Shown here in pieces: positions 1 to 8,343 of a stretch of DNA of 32,338 nt. Source of the stretch: Myxococcaceae bacterium (GTDB lineage: Bacteria > Myxococcota > Myxococcia > Myxococcales > Myxococcaceae). Every line of letters starts with the position of its first letter. Position 1 is the first letter of the stretch. Below the pieces are notes generated by a model. It did no database searches and was not told the origin of the DNA. It saw nothing but the letters and a program-made list of their open reading frames with translations. Location of the stretch: positions 1-32,338 of the forward strand of contig JAKEEX010000263.1 of assembly GCA_022616315.1 (NCBI GenBank), given 5' to 3'. The translations under genes were made by a program, and so were the position numbers.

Positions 1-2324
1 TCCACGTACGTGCGCGAGTAGCCGCCCACGGTGCGGAGCGCGGTGTGCGAGTCGGAGACGCCGGTGGCCGTCCGCCGCAGGCCTCGGCTGAGGAAGGTCA
101 TCCAGTCGTTGAGCAGCGCGAAGGAGGGGGTGAAGCCGAGGGCCACCTCGAAGGCGTCGTAGTCGTCGCTGAAGAGGCGCGTGTCCGCCGGGGTGGCGTC
201 GGGGGCGGGGGCCATGCGCAGCGCAGCGGGGTCCGCGTGGCTGGCGCTGGTGAGGGTATCCACGCGGAGCAGGGAGAGCGCGCCGAGGAGGCCGCGAGGG
301 TGGTTGAGCTGGACCACCACTCCAGGGGCGACGGCGCGAAGGCCCGGGAAGAGCTGGGAGAGGCGCTGGGCGAACCCTCCCTCGAACCAGTCGTACGCAC
401 CACCGGTGGGCGTGTCCCTGTGGGGGAACGGGAAGGCGTTGAAGTGGCCGTAGGCCGGTGTCGTCACCTCGTCGCCTGTGACGGAGGCGAGGAAGGCCCC
501 GGCCCCGAGCGCCTGGATGACGGGCGCGTAGTCCGTCACCACGTCATGGTCGGTGGAGACCAACACGTCCACCCCCTCCGCGAGGAAGCTCCGCACGCGC
601 TCCAGGTTGGGCAGCGTGCTGTCGGAGCTGTTGACGGCGTGGACGTGGAGGTCCGCGCTCATCCATCCGGAGGTGTCCACCACCCGGGCGAGCATGGCGG
701 TGAGGGTGACGTCGCCCTGAGTGAGGTCCGCCGGTGCGAGCACGTTGGGGAAGGTGTCCGGCCACGCGCTGAACTCCGGCCCGCGCGTCACCTGCACCCG
801 GTAGGCCCCGGGAGGCAGGAGCACCACCACCGTGCCCTCCGGCGGAACGAAGGCCACGGCGCGCACGTCGTCGGGCAGCTTCTCCACGTCTCCCAGCCGC
901 AGGTCCGGGCGGGGACAGGGGCCTGCCTCGCACCGCACCACCACCTTGGCCGGCATGGGCGCCCCGGCCGGGTCGCGCACCTGGACGGTGAGGCGCCGCG
1001 GCAGGGGCACCTCCAGCGCAGCCCGCGTGGTCCGCTGCGCCGCCACCTGCACCGTGGCCTGCGCCTCCACGTTGCCCCCCGCGCGGCCCGCCATCAGCGT
1101 GTAGCGGCCCGGAGCCACCTCCAGCACCGAGCGCCCCTCCGCGTCCGGGATGGCGAGTGTCAGCATTGCACCCGCGCCTTCCGACATCACCGCCACACGG
1201 GTGCCGATGGGCGGGGGAACGTCGCCGGGCCCGCGCACGCGCACCTCCAGCCGTCCCGTGGGCAGGCCCGTCAGGCGCGCCCAGGTAGAGGACACGTCCG
1301 CGAGGTCCGTGCCCACGATGAAGTCACGCAGGTAGAGCGCGGGCTCTCCCGGCCTCACCTCCAGCGTCCCAGGCCGGTTGCGCTCGCGCTCCCCCAGCCA
1401 CGTGAGCACCCCCGCCACGTCGCGCCCGCTCGCGAGGATGCCTCCCACTCCCGCGTAGTTGCCGAAGACGCTGGCTCTCACCGCCTCGCGCGGAGCGTCC
1501 AGGTCGTACGTCCGGTAGCCGTAGGCGACGCCCTCGCCCTGGAAGCCAAACCAGCCGAAGGAGAAGACGGGACAGTCGGTGAGCCCGAGCCCGCCGCAGG
1601 CCCCTGGTGCGAAGAACTCCGAGGGCCCGCTCTGGTCGATGAAGTCCCCCATGGCGAGCGCGAGCGTCTCCTCGCCCTCGTTGCACAGCGCGCTGAGGAT
1701 GCGCAGCCGGCTCTCTTCCGGAGACAGCACGTAGTAGGTGGTGATGCGCAGCGGGCGTGGCACGTTGGGCCGCGTGGCGAACGTCACCCGCCGCCCGAAG
1801 AAGGCGACGAGCTGCGTCTCCAGGTCCAGGTATTCGTTGACGACGTCGTTGCCGGTGGCCGCCACCACGACGGGGCCGCCGTCCTCGCCGCTCGCGAGCA
1901 CCTCCACCGCCTCGGGCGCGACGGTGCGGCCGAAGTTGTAGAAGAGGCCCAGCTTGCCGAAGACGTCGCGCCCCGGCTCGCCCGGCGGCCGCTGGAGATC
2001 CGCGTCGATGAGGGCGCCGCCGTAGGGCACCGGCCCGAGGTAGCGCCCCGGCTGCTGGATGACGAAGCGCACACGCGCGTTCTGCAGCAGCACGTCGCCC
2101 GGCTGGGCCTGCGCCCCCGGACCCAGGCTGCGCTCCTCCCCGACCGCGAGCACGTGGGCACGCGCGCCCAGGCCCCCGAGCTGGAAGAGGCCGGTCCCTC
2201 CGAGGTCCACCTCGCAGCGGCGCACATTGCCGGGAGCGAGCACCAGCGGGCGCTCGGCGCACCTCCCCGTGCAGCTGCTCACCGCAAGCACGAGCAGCGC
2301 CGTGGCAGCCCTGGACGCGCTCAT
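1..2324 (-). CDS. PHP-fold metallohydrolase lipoprotein (CehA/McbA-like), 3' end outside window
   Basis: The minus-strand frame is open from ATG at 2324 to the left edge (774 codons, no stop), so the C-terminus is missing. The N-terminus is a lipoprotein signal: arginine, a hydrophobic run, then a lipobox VSSC with the lipidated Cys at residue 18. The first ~540 residues look like beta-rich, carboxypeptidase-regulatory-like modules (LEVRVRGPG, RLTVQVRDPAGAP). A PHP-type metal centre follows: DLHVH with His560 and His562, then STDHD at about 590-594, GDEV, NHPRG, and a further SDSH near the edge. This order matches the CehA/McbA metallohydrolase group (established family knowledge; substrate not predictable). 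The protein probably sits in the outer membrane or periplasm. No clear Shine-Dalgarno precedes the start, but the lipobox position supports it. The name is inferred from motifs only. Confidence 0.8.
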   Translation of the reverse strand, partial: MSASRAATALLVLAVSSCTGRCAERPLVLAPGNVRRCEVDLGGTGLFQLGGLGARAHVLAVGEERSLGPGAQAQPGDVLLQNARVRFVIQQPGRYLGPVPYGGALIDADLQRPPGEPGRDVFGKLGLFYNFGRTVAPEAVEVLASGEDGGPVVVAATGNDVVNEYLDLETQLVAFFGRRVTFATRPNVPRPLRITTYYVLSPEESRLRILSALCNEGEETLALAMGDFIDQSGPSEFFAPGACGGLGLTDCPVFSFGWFGFQGEGVAYGYRTYDLDAPREAVRASVFGNYAGVGGILASGRDVAGVLTWLGERERNRPGTLEVRPGEPALYLRDFIVGTDLADVSSTWARLTGLPTGRLEVRVRGPGDVPPPIGTRVAVMSEGAGAMLTLAIPDAEGRSVLEVAPGRYTLMAGRAGGNVEAQATVQVAAQRTTRAALEVPLPRRLTVQVRDPAGAPMPAKVVVRCEAGPCPRPDLRLGDVEKLPDDVRAVAFVPPEGTVVVLLPPGAYRVQVTRGPEFSAWPDTFPNVLAPADLTQGDVTLTAMLARVVDTSGWMSADLHVHAVNSSDSTLPNLERVRSFLAEGVDVLVSTDHDVVTDYAPVIQALGAGAFLASVTGDEVTTPAYGHFNAFPFPHRDTPTGGAYDWFEGGFAQRLSQLFPGLRAVAPGVVVQLNHPRGLLGALSLLRVDTLTSASHADPAALRMAPAPDATPADTRLFSDDYDAFEVALGFTPSFALLNDWMTFLSRGLRRTATGVSDSHTALRTVGGYSRTYV

Positions 2325-2946
2325 CGGCAGCCCCGCGAGGGCGCACGCTGTCCCATGGAGCGGGCTTACACGAGGCCCACCCCATCCCCAGTTGGTCCAT
2401 GGTCGACACGGCGTGATTGGCGGCACACAGGCCGGCGCCCGCGTTGCCAGCTGCCGCGTCTGACCGGCCTGTATGAGCCAAAGGGAGGGAGCCTGGAGGC
2501 CTCCTCCCGGGGCTTGCTCGGTAGGGTCGTTGCCCACCCTCGCTCCGGTGCGCGCCACACCGGGGCGCCTCCTCTCTCCAGTGCGGCTCCCGCCGCCGGA
2601 AGAGGGAAGGCCCTTGCCGCGCAAGAGGCGGGCCGGAGCAGCCCTGGCTGTTGCCCGTCCTGCCTGGAGGGCCAGGAGGGCCGTCGTTGCCTCTCGCCTC
2701 CTCCACGACTGGCGGGCAGGGGACTGGGTGGTACACGGCCTGCAGCACACAGCAGCGGCGTCTCGCGCCGCGTGGAGAGCGTCCCGCCGGGGGCTGCCTG
2801 TGCTCGCGCACCGGGAGCCCAGCACCGCGCCCCGGCCGCATCCATCCGCTGCGTTCGGGAGGCGTGTGCCCTCGCGCACGGCGGCGCTCACGCACGAGTG
2901 AGGAGAAGCTGGTGATTCCCACCAGCGATGCGACTTGGAGGTGCAG
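2325..2946. other. Intergenic region without a convincing gene
   Basis: This 622-base stretch lies between two divergently transcribed genes. Open frames exist on both strands, but their translations are Arg/Ala/Pro/Gly-rich and resemble no protein family, as expected for random high-GC DNA. I saw no tRNA-like cloverleaf. Two inverted repeats stand out: an imperfect hairpin at 2483-2508 (GGGAGG against CCTCCC around an inner gcc/ggc stem) and a perfect 7-bp repeat at 2908-2926. Promoters for both flanking genes should lie here, but no convincing -35/-10 pair could be assigned by eye. Confidence 0.6.
2908..2926. promoter_or_regulatory. 7-bp inverted repeat in the leader of the copper-oxidase gene
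   Basis: GCTGGTG-ATTCC-CACCAGC is a perfect 7+7 inverted repeat with a 5-base spacer. It ends 20 bases before the ATG at 2947 and just upstream of the GGAGG ribosome site. It could be an operator half-site pair or an RNA hairpin affecting translation. Only the symmetry is seen; a role is inferred. Confidence 0.35.
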
Positions 2947-4821
2947 ATGCTCGAGGCGACCCAGGGGGAAAGAGCGCGCAGCCGCGCAGGCCCTCGGCTG
3001 CTGCTGTCACTCGCGCTTCTGACGTGCGCCTCTGCTTGGGGTCAGGGGGCGCCCTCTGAGGTGGGGCAGTGGAGCCCTCTGCTGCCCTGGCCCGACACGG
3101 GCACGCACAGCGCGGTGCTCCCCAACGGCAAGGTGCTCACCTGGACGGAGCGGGACCTCTTGCCGTTCAACCTCTGGGACCCTCTCACCGGAGCACGCAC
3201 GGAGGTCCCCCACCCCGGCTTCAATTCCTTCTGCTCCGGCCACGCCATGCTCGCCGACGGGCGCCTGCTGGTGGCGGGCGGGTACATCAAGACCGACGTG
3301 GGACCGAAGGAAGCGGGCATCTACGACCCCGAGACCGGCACCTGGACGCGGCTGCCTGAGATGAACGCGGGACGCTACTACCCGACGACCACGGCCCTCT
3401 CCAACGGGGAGATGCTGGTCATCGCGGGGACGGCCACTGCGCAGCGCGTGGGAGAGAACCGGCTGCCGCAGGTGTGGCAACCCGACAAGAACGCCTGGCG
3501 CGACCTCACCGGGGCCCAGCTGGTGATGGAGACGTACCCGTGGATGTTCGTCGCGCCCAACGGAAAGGTGTTCAAGGCGGGGACGGAGCCGGAGACCGCG
3601 TACCTGGACACCTCGGGCCTGGGCGCCTGGATGCCCGTGGCGACCAGTCACTACGGGGAGAGGAGTCACGGCAGCGCGGTGATGTACGAGCCGGGCAAGG
3701 TGATGATCAGCGGGGGCAGCGAGGGCGGGGAAGGCACCCCGACCGTGGAGGTCATCGACCTCAACGCTTCTTCTCCCGCCTGGCGCATCGTGCAGCCCAT
3801 GGCCCAGCCGCGCCAGCAGCACAACATGACGCTGCTGCCCGACGGCAAGGTGCTGGTGACGGGCGGCAGCAGTGGGCCCGGCAAGAACGACGACGGCAGC
3901 CCTGTCCACACCCCCGAGCTGTGGGACCCGGCCACCGAGACCTTCACCAAGCTCGCGCCCGACCTGCAGTACCGCGGCTATCACTCGAGTGCCGTGCTCC
4001 TGCCGGATGCCCGCGTCCTCTCCGTGGGTGGCCAGGAGATCATGGACGCGCAGATCTTCTCTCCGCCCTACCTCTTCAGGGGCCCGCGTCCCACCATCAC
4101 CTCGTCGCCCCCCTCGGTGCGCTACGGGGAGTCCTTCACCGTCGGCACCCCGGACGCGGCCTCCATCGCGCAGGTGACGTGGATCCGGCCCGGCTCGTCG
4201 ACGCATGCCTTCAACCAGGACCAGCGCCTCAACAAGCTCGGCTTCTCCAGGGAGGCAGGCGGTTTGCGCGTCACTGCGCCCGCCAACGCCAACCTCGCCA
4301 CTCCGGGGTTCTACCTGCTCTTCCTCGTCAACACCCAAGGCGTCCCCTCCGTGGGGCAGTGGGTGCGGGTGGGCGGGCCCGACGCGCAGCCGCCTGAGGA
4401 GGTGCCGCCCGTTCCCCCCGACCAGGATCCGCAGGTCGAGGAGCGCGGGGAGGAGCCGGACGTCTCCCGGACGCCGGCTGCAAGGCTGGGTGAGCCGTGT
4501 GACGCGGCCGCCGCGGCTGGCGGACAGCGTGCTTGCCAGAGCAATGCCGCCTGCGTGGGGACGCCCGGAGTGTGCCGCGTCCACTGCACGGCAGCAGCGG
4601 ACTGCGCCACCAGTGAGGTGTGCGCCCAGTTGGAGGGCCACTCCGTCTGTACCCCGGAGGCCTCGGACGGCAAGGGGGGCCGCGGGAAGGCAGCAGGAGC
4701 CTGCACCGCGGGTGGCTCCACTCCCGCAGCCATCGGCCTGCTTCTCGCTCTGGGCTGGGCGTTGCGACGGCGACAGCTGCCCCCTTCCCCCGGCAGGGAG
4801 CTACGGCCGGAGGGACCGTAG
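2947..4821 (+). CDS. Exported galactose/glyoxal-oxidase-like copper radical oxidase with MYXO-CTERM tail
   Basis: The 624-residue protein starts at ATG 2947, preceded by GGAGG at 2937-2941 with ideal spacing; an upstream in-frame TTG at 2935 lacks such a site. A signal peptide (basic, then LLLSLALLTCASA) directs export. Residues ~50-350 carry kelch-like blades (LPNGKVL, LADGRLLVAGG, LLPDGKVLVTGG) and ~380-475 match the immunoglobulin-like DUF1929 domain. Residues typical of the AA5 Cys-Tyr radical copper site are present: Cys96 (NSFCSGH), the RYY tyrosine at 144/145, Tyr345-His346 (GYHS) and His420 (STHAFNQDQR). Such enzymes oxidise alcohols or aldehydes and release H2O2. After a Pro/Glu-rich linker comes a Cys-rich module (~517-568), then a MYXO-CTERM-like end: Cys586, a hydrophobic helix and RRR, which in myxobacteria directs surface sorting. 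It appears monocistronic. The substrate is unknown. Confidence 0.87.
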   Translation: MLEATQGERARSRAGPRLLLSLALLTCASAWGQGAPSEVGQWSPLLPWPDTGTHSAVLPNGKVLTWTERDLLPFNLWDPLTGARTEVPHPGFNSFCSGHAMLADGRLLVAGGYIKTDVGPKEAGIYDPETGTWTRLPEMNAGRYYPTTTALSNGEMLVIAGTATAQRVGENRLPQVWQPDKNAWRDLTGAQLVMETYPWMFVAPNGKVFKAGTEPETAYLDTSGLGAWMPVATSHYGERSHGSAVMYEPGKVMISGGSEGGEGTPTVEVIDLNASSPAWRIVQPMAQPRQQHNMTLLPDGKVLVTGGSSGPGKNDDGSPVHTPELWDPATETFTKLAPDLQYRGYHSSAVLLPDARVLSVGGQEIMDAQIFSPPYLFRGPRPTITSSPPSVRYGESFTVGTPDAASIAQVTWIRPGSSTHAFNQDQRLNKLGFSREAGGLRVTAPANANLATPGFYLLFLVNTQGVPSVGQWVRVGGPDAQPPEEVPPVPPDQDPQVEERGEEPDVSRTPAARLGEPCDAAAAAGGQRACQSNAACVGTPGVCRVHCTAAADCATSEVCAQLEGHSVCTPEASDGKGGRGKAAGACTAGGSTPAAIGLLLALGWALRRRQLPPSPGRELRPEGP

Positions 4822-4934
4822 CCCCACCGGGGTGTCCTGCCCTGGGGGTCTTCCCTGCGCAGGCTTGCTCACACGAGGCCTGCACGAATGGGCGGCGTCA
4901 TTTCTCCCATGCCTCATCCGGCCCTGCGCTGAAG

Positions 4935-4964
4935 GGTGACTTGTACCGTCACCTCCCGGTCACC
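4935..4964. promoter_or_regulatory. GTCACC repeat cluster upstream of the sugar cassette
   Basis: GGTGAC at 4935-4940 is the exact inverse of GTCACC at 4948-4953 (7-base spacer TTGTACC), and a further direct GTCACC lies at 4959-4964. The three copies stand 35-65 bases before the first possible start of the epimerase gene. The geometry suits a dimeric regulator's operator or a leader hairpin. Only the repeat structure is seen; regulation is inferred. Confidence 0.35.
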
Positions 4965-4999
4965 ACTCTTCCGGGTGCCGCGAGGGGGGGGCGGTCGCG

Positions 5000-5896
5000 A
5001 TGACAGGGGCGAGCTCACGGCCATCGCTCAGCGCCAGTGCACACACTCCGTCCGTCGCGTCACCCCCCATGACCCTCTTGTTGACCGGCCACCGCGGTTT
5101 CATCGGCAGCGTGGTCCACCGGCTCGTGCCCGACGCGAGGGTCCTGGAGACGAAGAATCCGGGCACGGCCGAGCTGGTGGAACGGCTCCAGGGTGTCGAC
5201 TGCATCATCCATCTCGCCGGCGGCGGTGGTGCCAGGTACTGCCAGCAGCACCCCAGAGAGGCGATGGAGGGCAACGTCGTCCTGACCCATCGACTGGTCG
5301 AGGCCGCAAGACAAGCCGGTGTGAAGCGCATCATCTTCTCCTCCAGCATCGCGGTCTACGGCACCGCGAAGAGCCCTCCGAACCCGATCGCCGAGCACCA
5401 CGCTGCGACTCCCGACGACCTCTACGGGTCGCTCAAGTGGGCATGCGAGGAGATCGTCAAAGGCCTCCCCCATACGATCCTGCGCTTCTCGAACGTCTAT
5501 GGCTTCGGCACCGGCACGCACCTCGACAGGGGAGGCTTCATCAACAACGTCTGCCGGTCTGCCCGCACCACCGGAAGAATCACCCTGACGAGCTCGACGC
5601 TCGGTATGGACTTCGTCCACGTGACGGATGCGGCGAGGACCATCCTGCTCTGCGCCAGCAGCGACAGCGGCCTCGACTCCGTCATCAACATCGGAAGCGG
5701 CCAGGCCACGAGCCTCGTCCACTGCGCGCGCATCATCGAGGAGAAGCTCGATGCGCCCGTGAACGTCGTCGTGGACGAGCGGCCGGGATACCGGACACGC
5801 TACTTCGATATCGCGAGGGCAAGAGCCACGCTCGGATGGCAGCCCGTGGTGGGGCTCTCCGATGGCATCTCGGAGCTGCTCTCCAGACTCCCATGA
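5000..5896 (+). CDS. NAD-dependent nucleotide-sugar epimerase/dehydratase (extended SDR)
   Basis: This is an extended short-chain dehydrogenase/reductase of the WcaG/GalE type, acting on a nucleotide-linked sugar in the cytoplasm. Numbered from the internal ATG at 5069 (275 aa), it has the NAD(P)-binding TGHRGFIG at 6-13, HLAGG at 48-52, the catalytic serine in SSSIAVYG (~91-98), and YxxxK as Tyr119/Lys123. A C-terminal substrate domain includes MDFVHVTDAAR and NIGSG. The ATG at 5000 has a purine-rich GAGGGGGGG upstream but adds 23 residues lacking family character; 5069 begins exactly at the Rossmann strand but has no ribosome site, so the start is uncertain. Its stop overlaps the next ATG (ATGA), opening a translationally coupled four-gene cassette. 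The exact sugar is not predictable. Confidence 0.87.
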   Translation: MTGASSRPSLSASAHTPSVASPPMTLLLTGHRGFIGSVVHRLVPDARVLETKNPGTAELVERLQGVDCIIHLAGGGGARYCQQHPREAMEGNVVLTHRLVEAARQAGVKRIIFSSSIAVYGTAKSPPNPIAEHHAATPDDLYGSLKWACEEIVKGLPHTILRFSNVYGFGTGTHLDRGGFINNVCRSARTTGRITLTSSTLGMDFVHVTDAARTILLCASSDSGLDSVINIGSGQATSLVHCARIIEEKLDAPVNVVVDERPGYRTRYFDIARARATLGWQPVVGLSDGISELLSRLP

Positions 5897-6996
5897 TCCC
5901 CAACGTCAAACCCACCATCCCGGAAGCGGACATCCCGCTCATCCTCCGCGACATCAAGGAGATCCTCCTCTCGCGGCAGCTCGTCCTGGGAAGGAACCTC
6001 AGGGAGTTCGAGTCCGCCTTCAAGGACTACGTGGGCACGGCCCACGCCCTGGGCACGAGCTCCTGCTCCCAGACGCTGCAGATGCTCTTCCAGTACTTCG
6101 GCGTCGAGGACAGGGAGGTCATCCTCCCGACCCTGAACTTCATCTCCGCGGCGAACGCGGTGCTCTGGGCGGGCGGTACCCCTGTCTTCTGCGACAACGG
6201 CACGAGCTCACTCCTGCCGACCCTCGAGACCATCGAGGCGAGCAGGACCGGGCGCACGGCCGGCCTGGTCCTCGTGCACATCACCGGCCACATCAACCCC
6301 GAGCTCTCCGCAATCAAGGAGTACTGCCAGCGGGAGGGGCTGTTCCTCATCGAAGACTGCAGTCACGCCCATGGCTCGCAGATCGACGGAGTGAAGGCGG
6401 GAGCCCTCTGCGACGCGGCTGTCTTCAGCATGTTTGCCACCAAGGTCATCACCACCGGGACCGGCGGCATGTTGACCACCAACGACTCCAGGATTGCAGA
6501 TTATGTCCTCTCCGCCCGCCACCAGGGCCAGGGCCAGGACCTCACGGACTGCAGCACCATCGGCGGCGGATGGCACATGACGGAGATGGCCGCAGTGCTG
6601 GGCAGGTACCAGCTCGGCCATCTGGAGGAGTGGGTCACCCGCCGCGGCGAGCTCGCCCAGGTTTACGACAGGGCCTTCGCCAGGCACCCGAAGCTCCAGC
6701 TCCTGAAGCCCGTGGGACGGTCCGCCTACTATAAGTACCAGGTGCTGCTCTCCCCCGAGGTGGACAGGCAGTGGTTGGTGGCGCGCCTCGGCGAGCTGAA
6801 CGTGCAGTGCGGGGCCGTCTATCACCCGCCCATCCACCTGCAGCCGGTCTACCAGCGGAAGTTCAACTTCCGTGCAGGCACGTATCCCAATGCAGAGGAC
6901 GTGGCGAGGCGCGTCGTCGCCCTCCCGATGTTCGTCGAGATGACGGCAGCCGAGCAGCAGACGGTCATCGATGCGGTCCTGGGGGTCCTCCGATGA
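5893..6996 (+). CDS. DegT/DnrJ/EryC1/StrS-family PLP sugar aminotransferase
   Basis: The 367-residue protein is a PLP-dependent aminotransferase of the type that aminates keto-sugar nucleotides, usually from glutamate. Visible features are GTSSCSQTL in the cofactor phosphate region (54-62), LPTLNF (78-83), the PLP-contacting IEDCSHAHG with Asp155 (153-161), and FATKVITTGTGG with the Schiff-base lysine at 184. Length is normal for the family. It starts on the ATGA that contains the epimerase stop and ends on another ATGA shared with the WbqC gene, so translation is coupled on both sides. With the upstream epimerase it could convert a keto-sugar into an amino sugar. The family is certain; the substrate is inferred only as a nucleotide sugar. 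Confidence 0.93.
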   Translation: MIPNVKPTIPEADIPLILRDIKEILLSRQLVLGRNLREFESAFKDYVGTAHALGTSSCSQTLQMLFQYFGVEDREVILPTLNFISAANAVLWAGGTPVFCDNGTSSLLPTLETIEASRTGRTAGLVLVHITGHINPELSAIKEYCQREGLFLIEDCSHAHGSQIDGVKAGALCDAAVFSMFATKVITTGTGGMLTTNDSRIADYVLSARHQGQGQDLTDCSTIGGGWHMTEMAAVLGRYQLGHLEEWVTRRGELAQVYDRAFARHPKLQLLKPVGRSAYYKYQVLLSPEVDRQWLVARLGELNVQCGAVYHPPIHLQPVYQRKFNFRAGTYPNAEDVARRVVALPMFVEMTAAEQQTVIDAVLGVLR

Positions 6997-7685
6997 GAGC
7001 AACCATCCATCAGCCGAACTACCTCCCGAACGCAGGCTTCTTCCACAAGATCCTCCAGTGCGACCGCTACGTCGTCTACGACACGGCCCAGTTCGTCCGC
7101 AGCAGGTTCGACAACCGGAACTTCATCAAGACGAACAACGCGAAGGTCTTCATGACCGTGCCCATCACGAGCGACTCGCACTTCAAGCCGATCGCCGAGG
7201 CCAGGGTGAACAACTCCACTCCCTGGAGAGAGAAGCACTGGAAGACGCTCAAGAATGCGTACCAGAAGGCGCCGCACTTCGCGGAGCTGGCCCCGGCCCT
7301 CGAAGACGTCTACTCGACCACGCCGGTGACGCTCCCGGACATGAGCCTGCCCATCATCCGCAGGCTCCTCGCCCTCCTCGGATGGAAGGGCCAGATGGTG
7401 CTCTCGAGCGAGCTCCCTCTCGACAGGTCCCTGCGCAGCACGGACGCCATCATCGACATCCTCCGCGCAGTGAAGGCGACGTCCTACCTCGCAGGCGCCA
7501 GCTCGAAGAAGTACCTCGTGGAGGAGGCCTTCGTCCGGAGCGGTATCACCCTGGAGTATCACCACTTCAGCCCCCCCGTGTACCGCCAGCTCGGCGAGCC
7601 CTTCATTCCAAACCTCAGCGCGCTCGACCTCGTCTTCAACGAAGGGCCTGCTGCGCGAGAGATCCTCTTCGGTGCGGGTTCGTAG
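6993..7685 (+). CDS. WbqC family protein
   Basis: The 230-residue protein opens with the WbqC hallmark IHQPNYLPNAGFFHKI (5-20), followed by DTAQFVRSRFDNRNFIK (31-47), and keeps the family's conserved Asn/Arg/Lys pattern. WbqC proteins are repeatedly found in O-antigen and other polysaccharide loci; to my knowledge their reaction is not firmly settled, and a role in modifying an amino-sugar precursor is a common inference. The ATG overlaps the aminotransferase stop (ATGA at 6993-6996). An upstream extension in this frame runs antisense-like inside the aminotransferase and is not credible. Base composition is visibly less GC-rich here than in the flanking genes. Confidence 0.88.
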   Translation: MRATIHQPNYLPNAGFFHKILQCDRYVVYDTAQFVRSRFDNRNFIKTNNAKVFMTVPITSDSHFKPIAEARVNNSTPWREKHWKTLKNAYQKAPHFAELAPALEDVYSTTPVTLPDMSLPIIRRLLALLGWKGQMVLSSELPLDRSLRSTDAIIDILRAVKATSYLAGASSKKYLVEEAFVRSGITLEYHHFSPPVYRQLGEPFIPNLSALDLVFNEGPAAREILFGAGS

Positions 7686-7730
7686 GACAGCGTGTGGAGA
7701 CGCAGCAATCCACCCGGGGGTGCGGGCGTC

Positions 7731-8339
7731 ATGAGAGTCCTGGTCCTGGCAGCACATCCTGATGACGCAGAGGTCGGATGTGGAGGAACCATCGCCAAGT
7801 ATGCCCTGCAGGGGCACACGGTGAGGATCGCCACGACAGTCGTCCCTTCGCTGCACGACGTCCGGATCGAGGAGTCGGAGGCCGCCGCCCGGATCCTCGG
7901 CGTGGAGCATGTGTGCCTCGACATCCCGCCCGACGAGATGGTCTTCAACCGGTCCATCGTGGGGCGCTTCGATCAGGCCATCTCCGCGTTCTGCCCGGAC
8001 CTGATCCTGACGCACTGGGTCCACGACTCCCACAATGACCACCAGGTGGTGGCCAATGCCACGGTCGCAGCGTCGAGGAAGAACTCCTGCAGTCTCTACA
8101 TGTATGAGCAGACCATTCCGGGCGGCATCACGTCATGCTCGTTCCGGGCACAGAAATACGTCGACATCACGTCCACGATCGAGAAGAAGCTCGAGGCGAT
8201 CAAGGCGCATGCGTCGCAGATGAGTCTTCACGGCGACTGGTGGCTGTACGGCATCCGCGGGCGCGCTCAGTATCGGGGTTTTCAGATCAAGAAGAAATAC
8301 GCCGAGGCGTTCGAGACCATCAAAGACATAGAGCTGTGA
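7731..8339 (+). CDS. PIG-L/LmbE-family zinc-dependent N-deacetylase
   Basis: The 202-residue protein begins MRVLVLAAHPDDAEVG, the PIG-L signature whose His9, Asp11 and Asp12 supply zinc ligand and catalytic base. HDSHNDHQ at about 101-108 gives the second motif. Family members remove N-acetyl from GlcNAc-type sugars on lipids, thiols or glycans. The ATG at 7731 follows a GGGGG stretch and places the motif correctly; an in-frame GTG at 7692 only adds residues lacking family character. It is the last gene of the 5000-8339 cassette, 45 bases after WbqC, and its stop lies 4 bases from the convergent carbonic anhydrase gene. In context it may expose an amine on the sugar made by the upstream enzymes (inference). 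Confidence 0.9.
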   Translation: MRVLVLAAHPDDAEVGCGGTIAKYALQGHTVRIATTVVPSLHDVRIEESEAAARILGVEHVCLDIPPDEMVFNRSIVGRFDQAISAFCPDLILTHWVHDSHNDHQVVANATVAASRKNSCSLYMYEQTIPGGITSCSFRAQKYVDITSTIEKKLEAIKAHASQMSLHGDWWLYGIRGRAQYRGFQIKKKYAEAFETIKDIEL

Positions 8340-8343
8340 GCGT

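Noticed and set aside
2473-2901. Possible small plus-strand gene in the intergenic region
   Set aside because: Arg/Pro/Ala-rich, no recognisable fold, no ribosome site, and opposing frames are equally open.
45-2915. 956-codon plus-strand open frame
   Set aside because: It is antisense to the PHP lipoprotein gene, with Arg/His/Gly-rich nonsense composition; high GC keeps stop codons rare. The minus strand has a lipobox and family motifs.
1324-2922. 532-codon minus-strand frame
   Set aside because: Partly overlaps the lipoprotein gene in another frame; the translation is Arg/Ala-rich with no family motif.
4822-4832. CCCC-ACC-GGGG hairpin after the copper-oxidase gene as a terminator
   Set aside because: Only four base pairs and no T-run follows.
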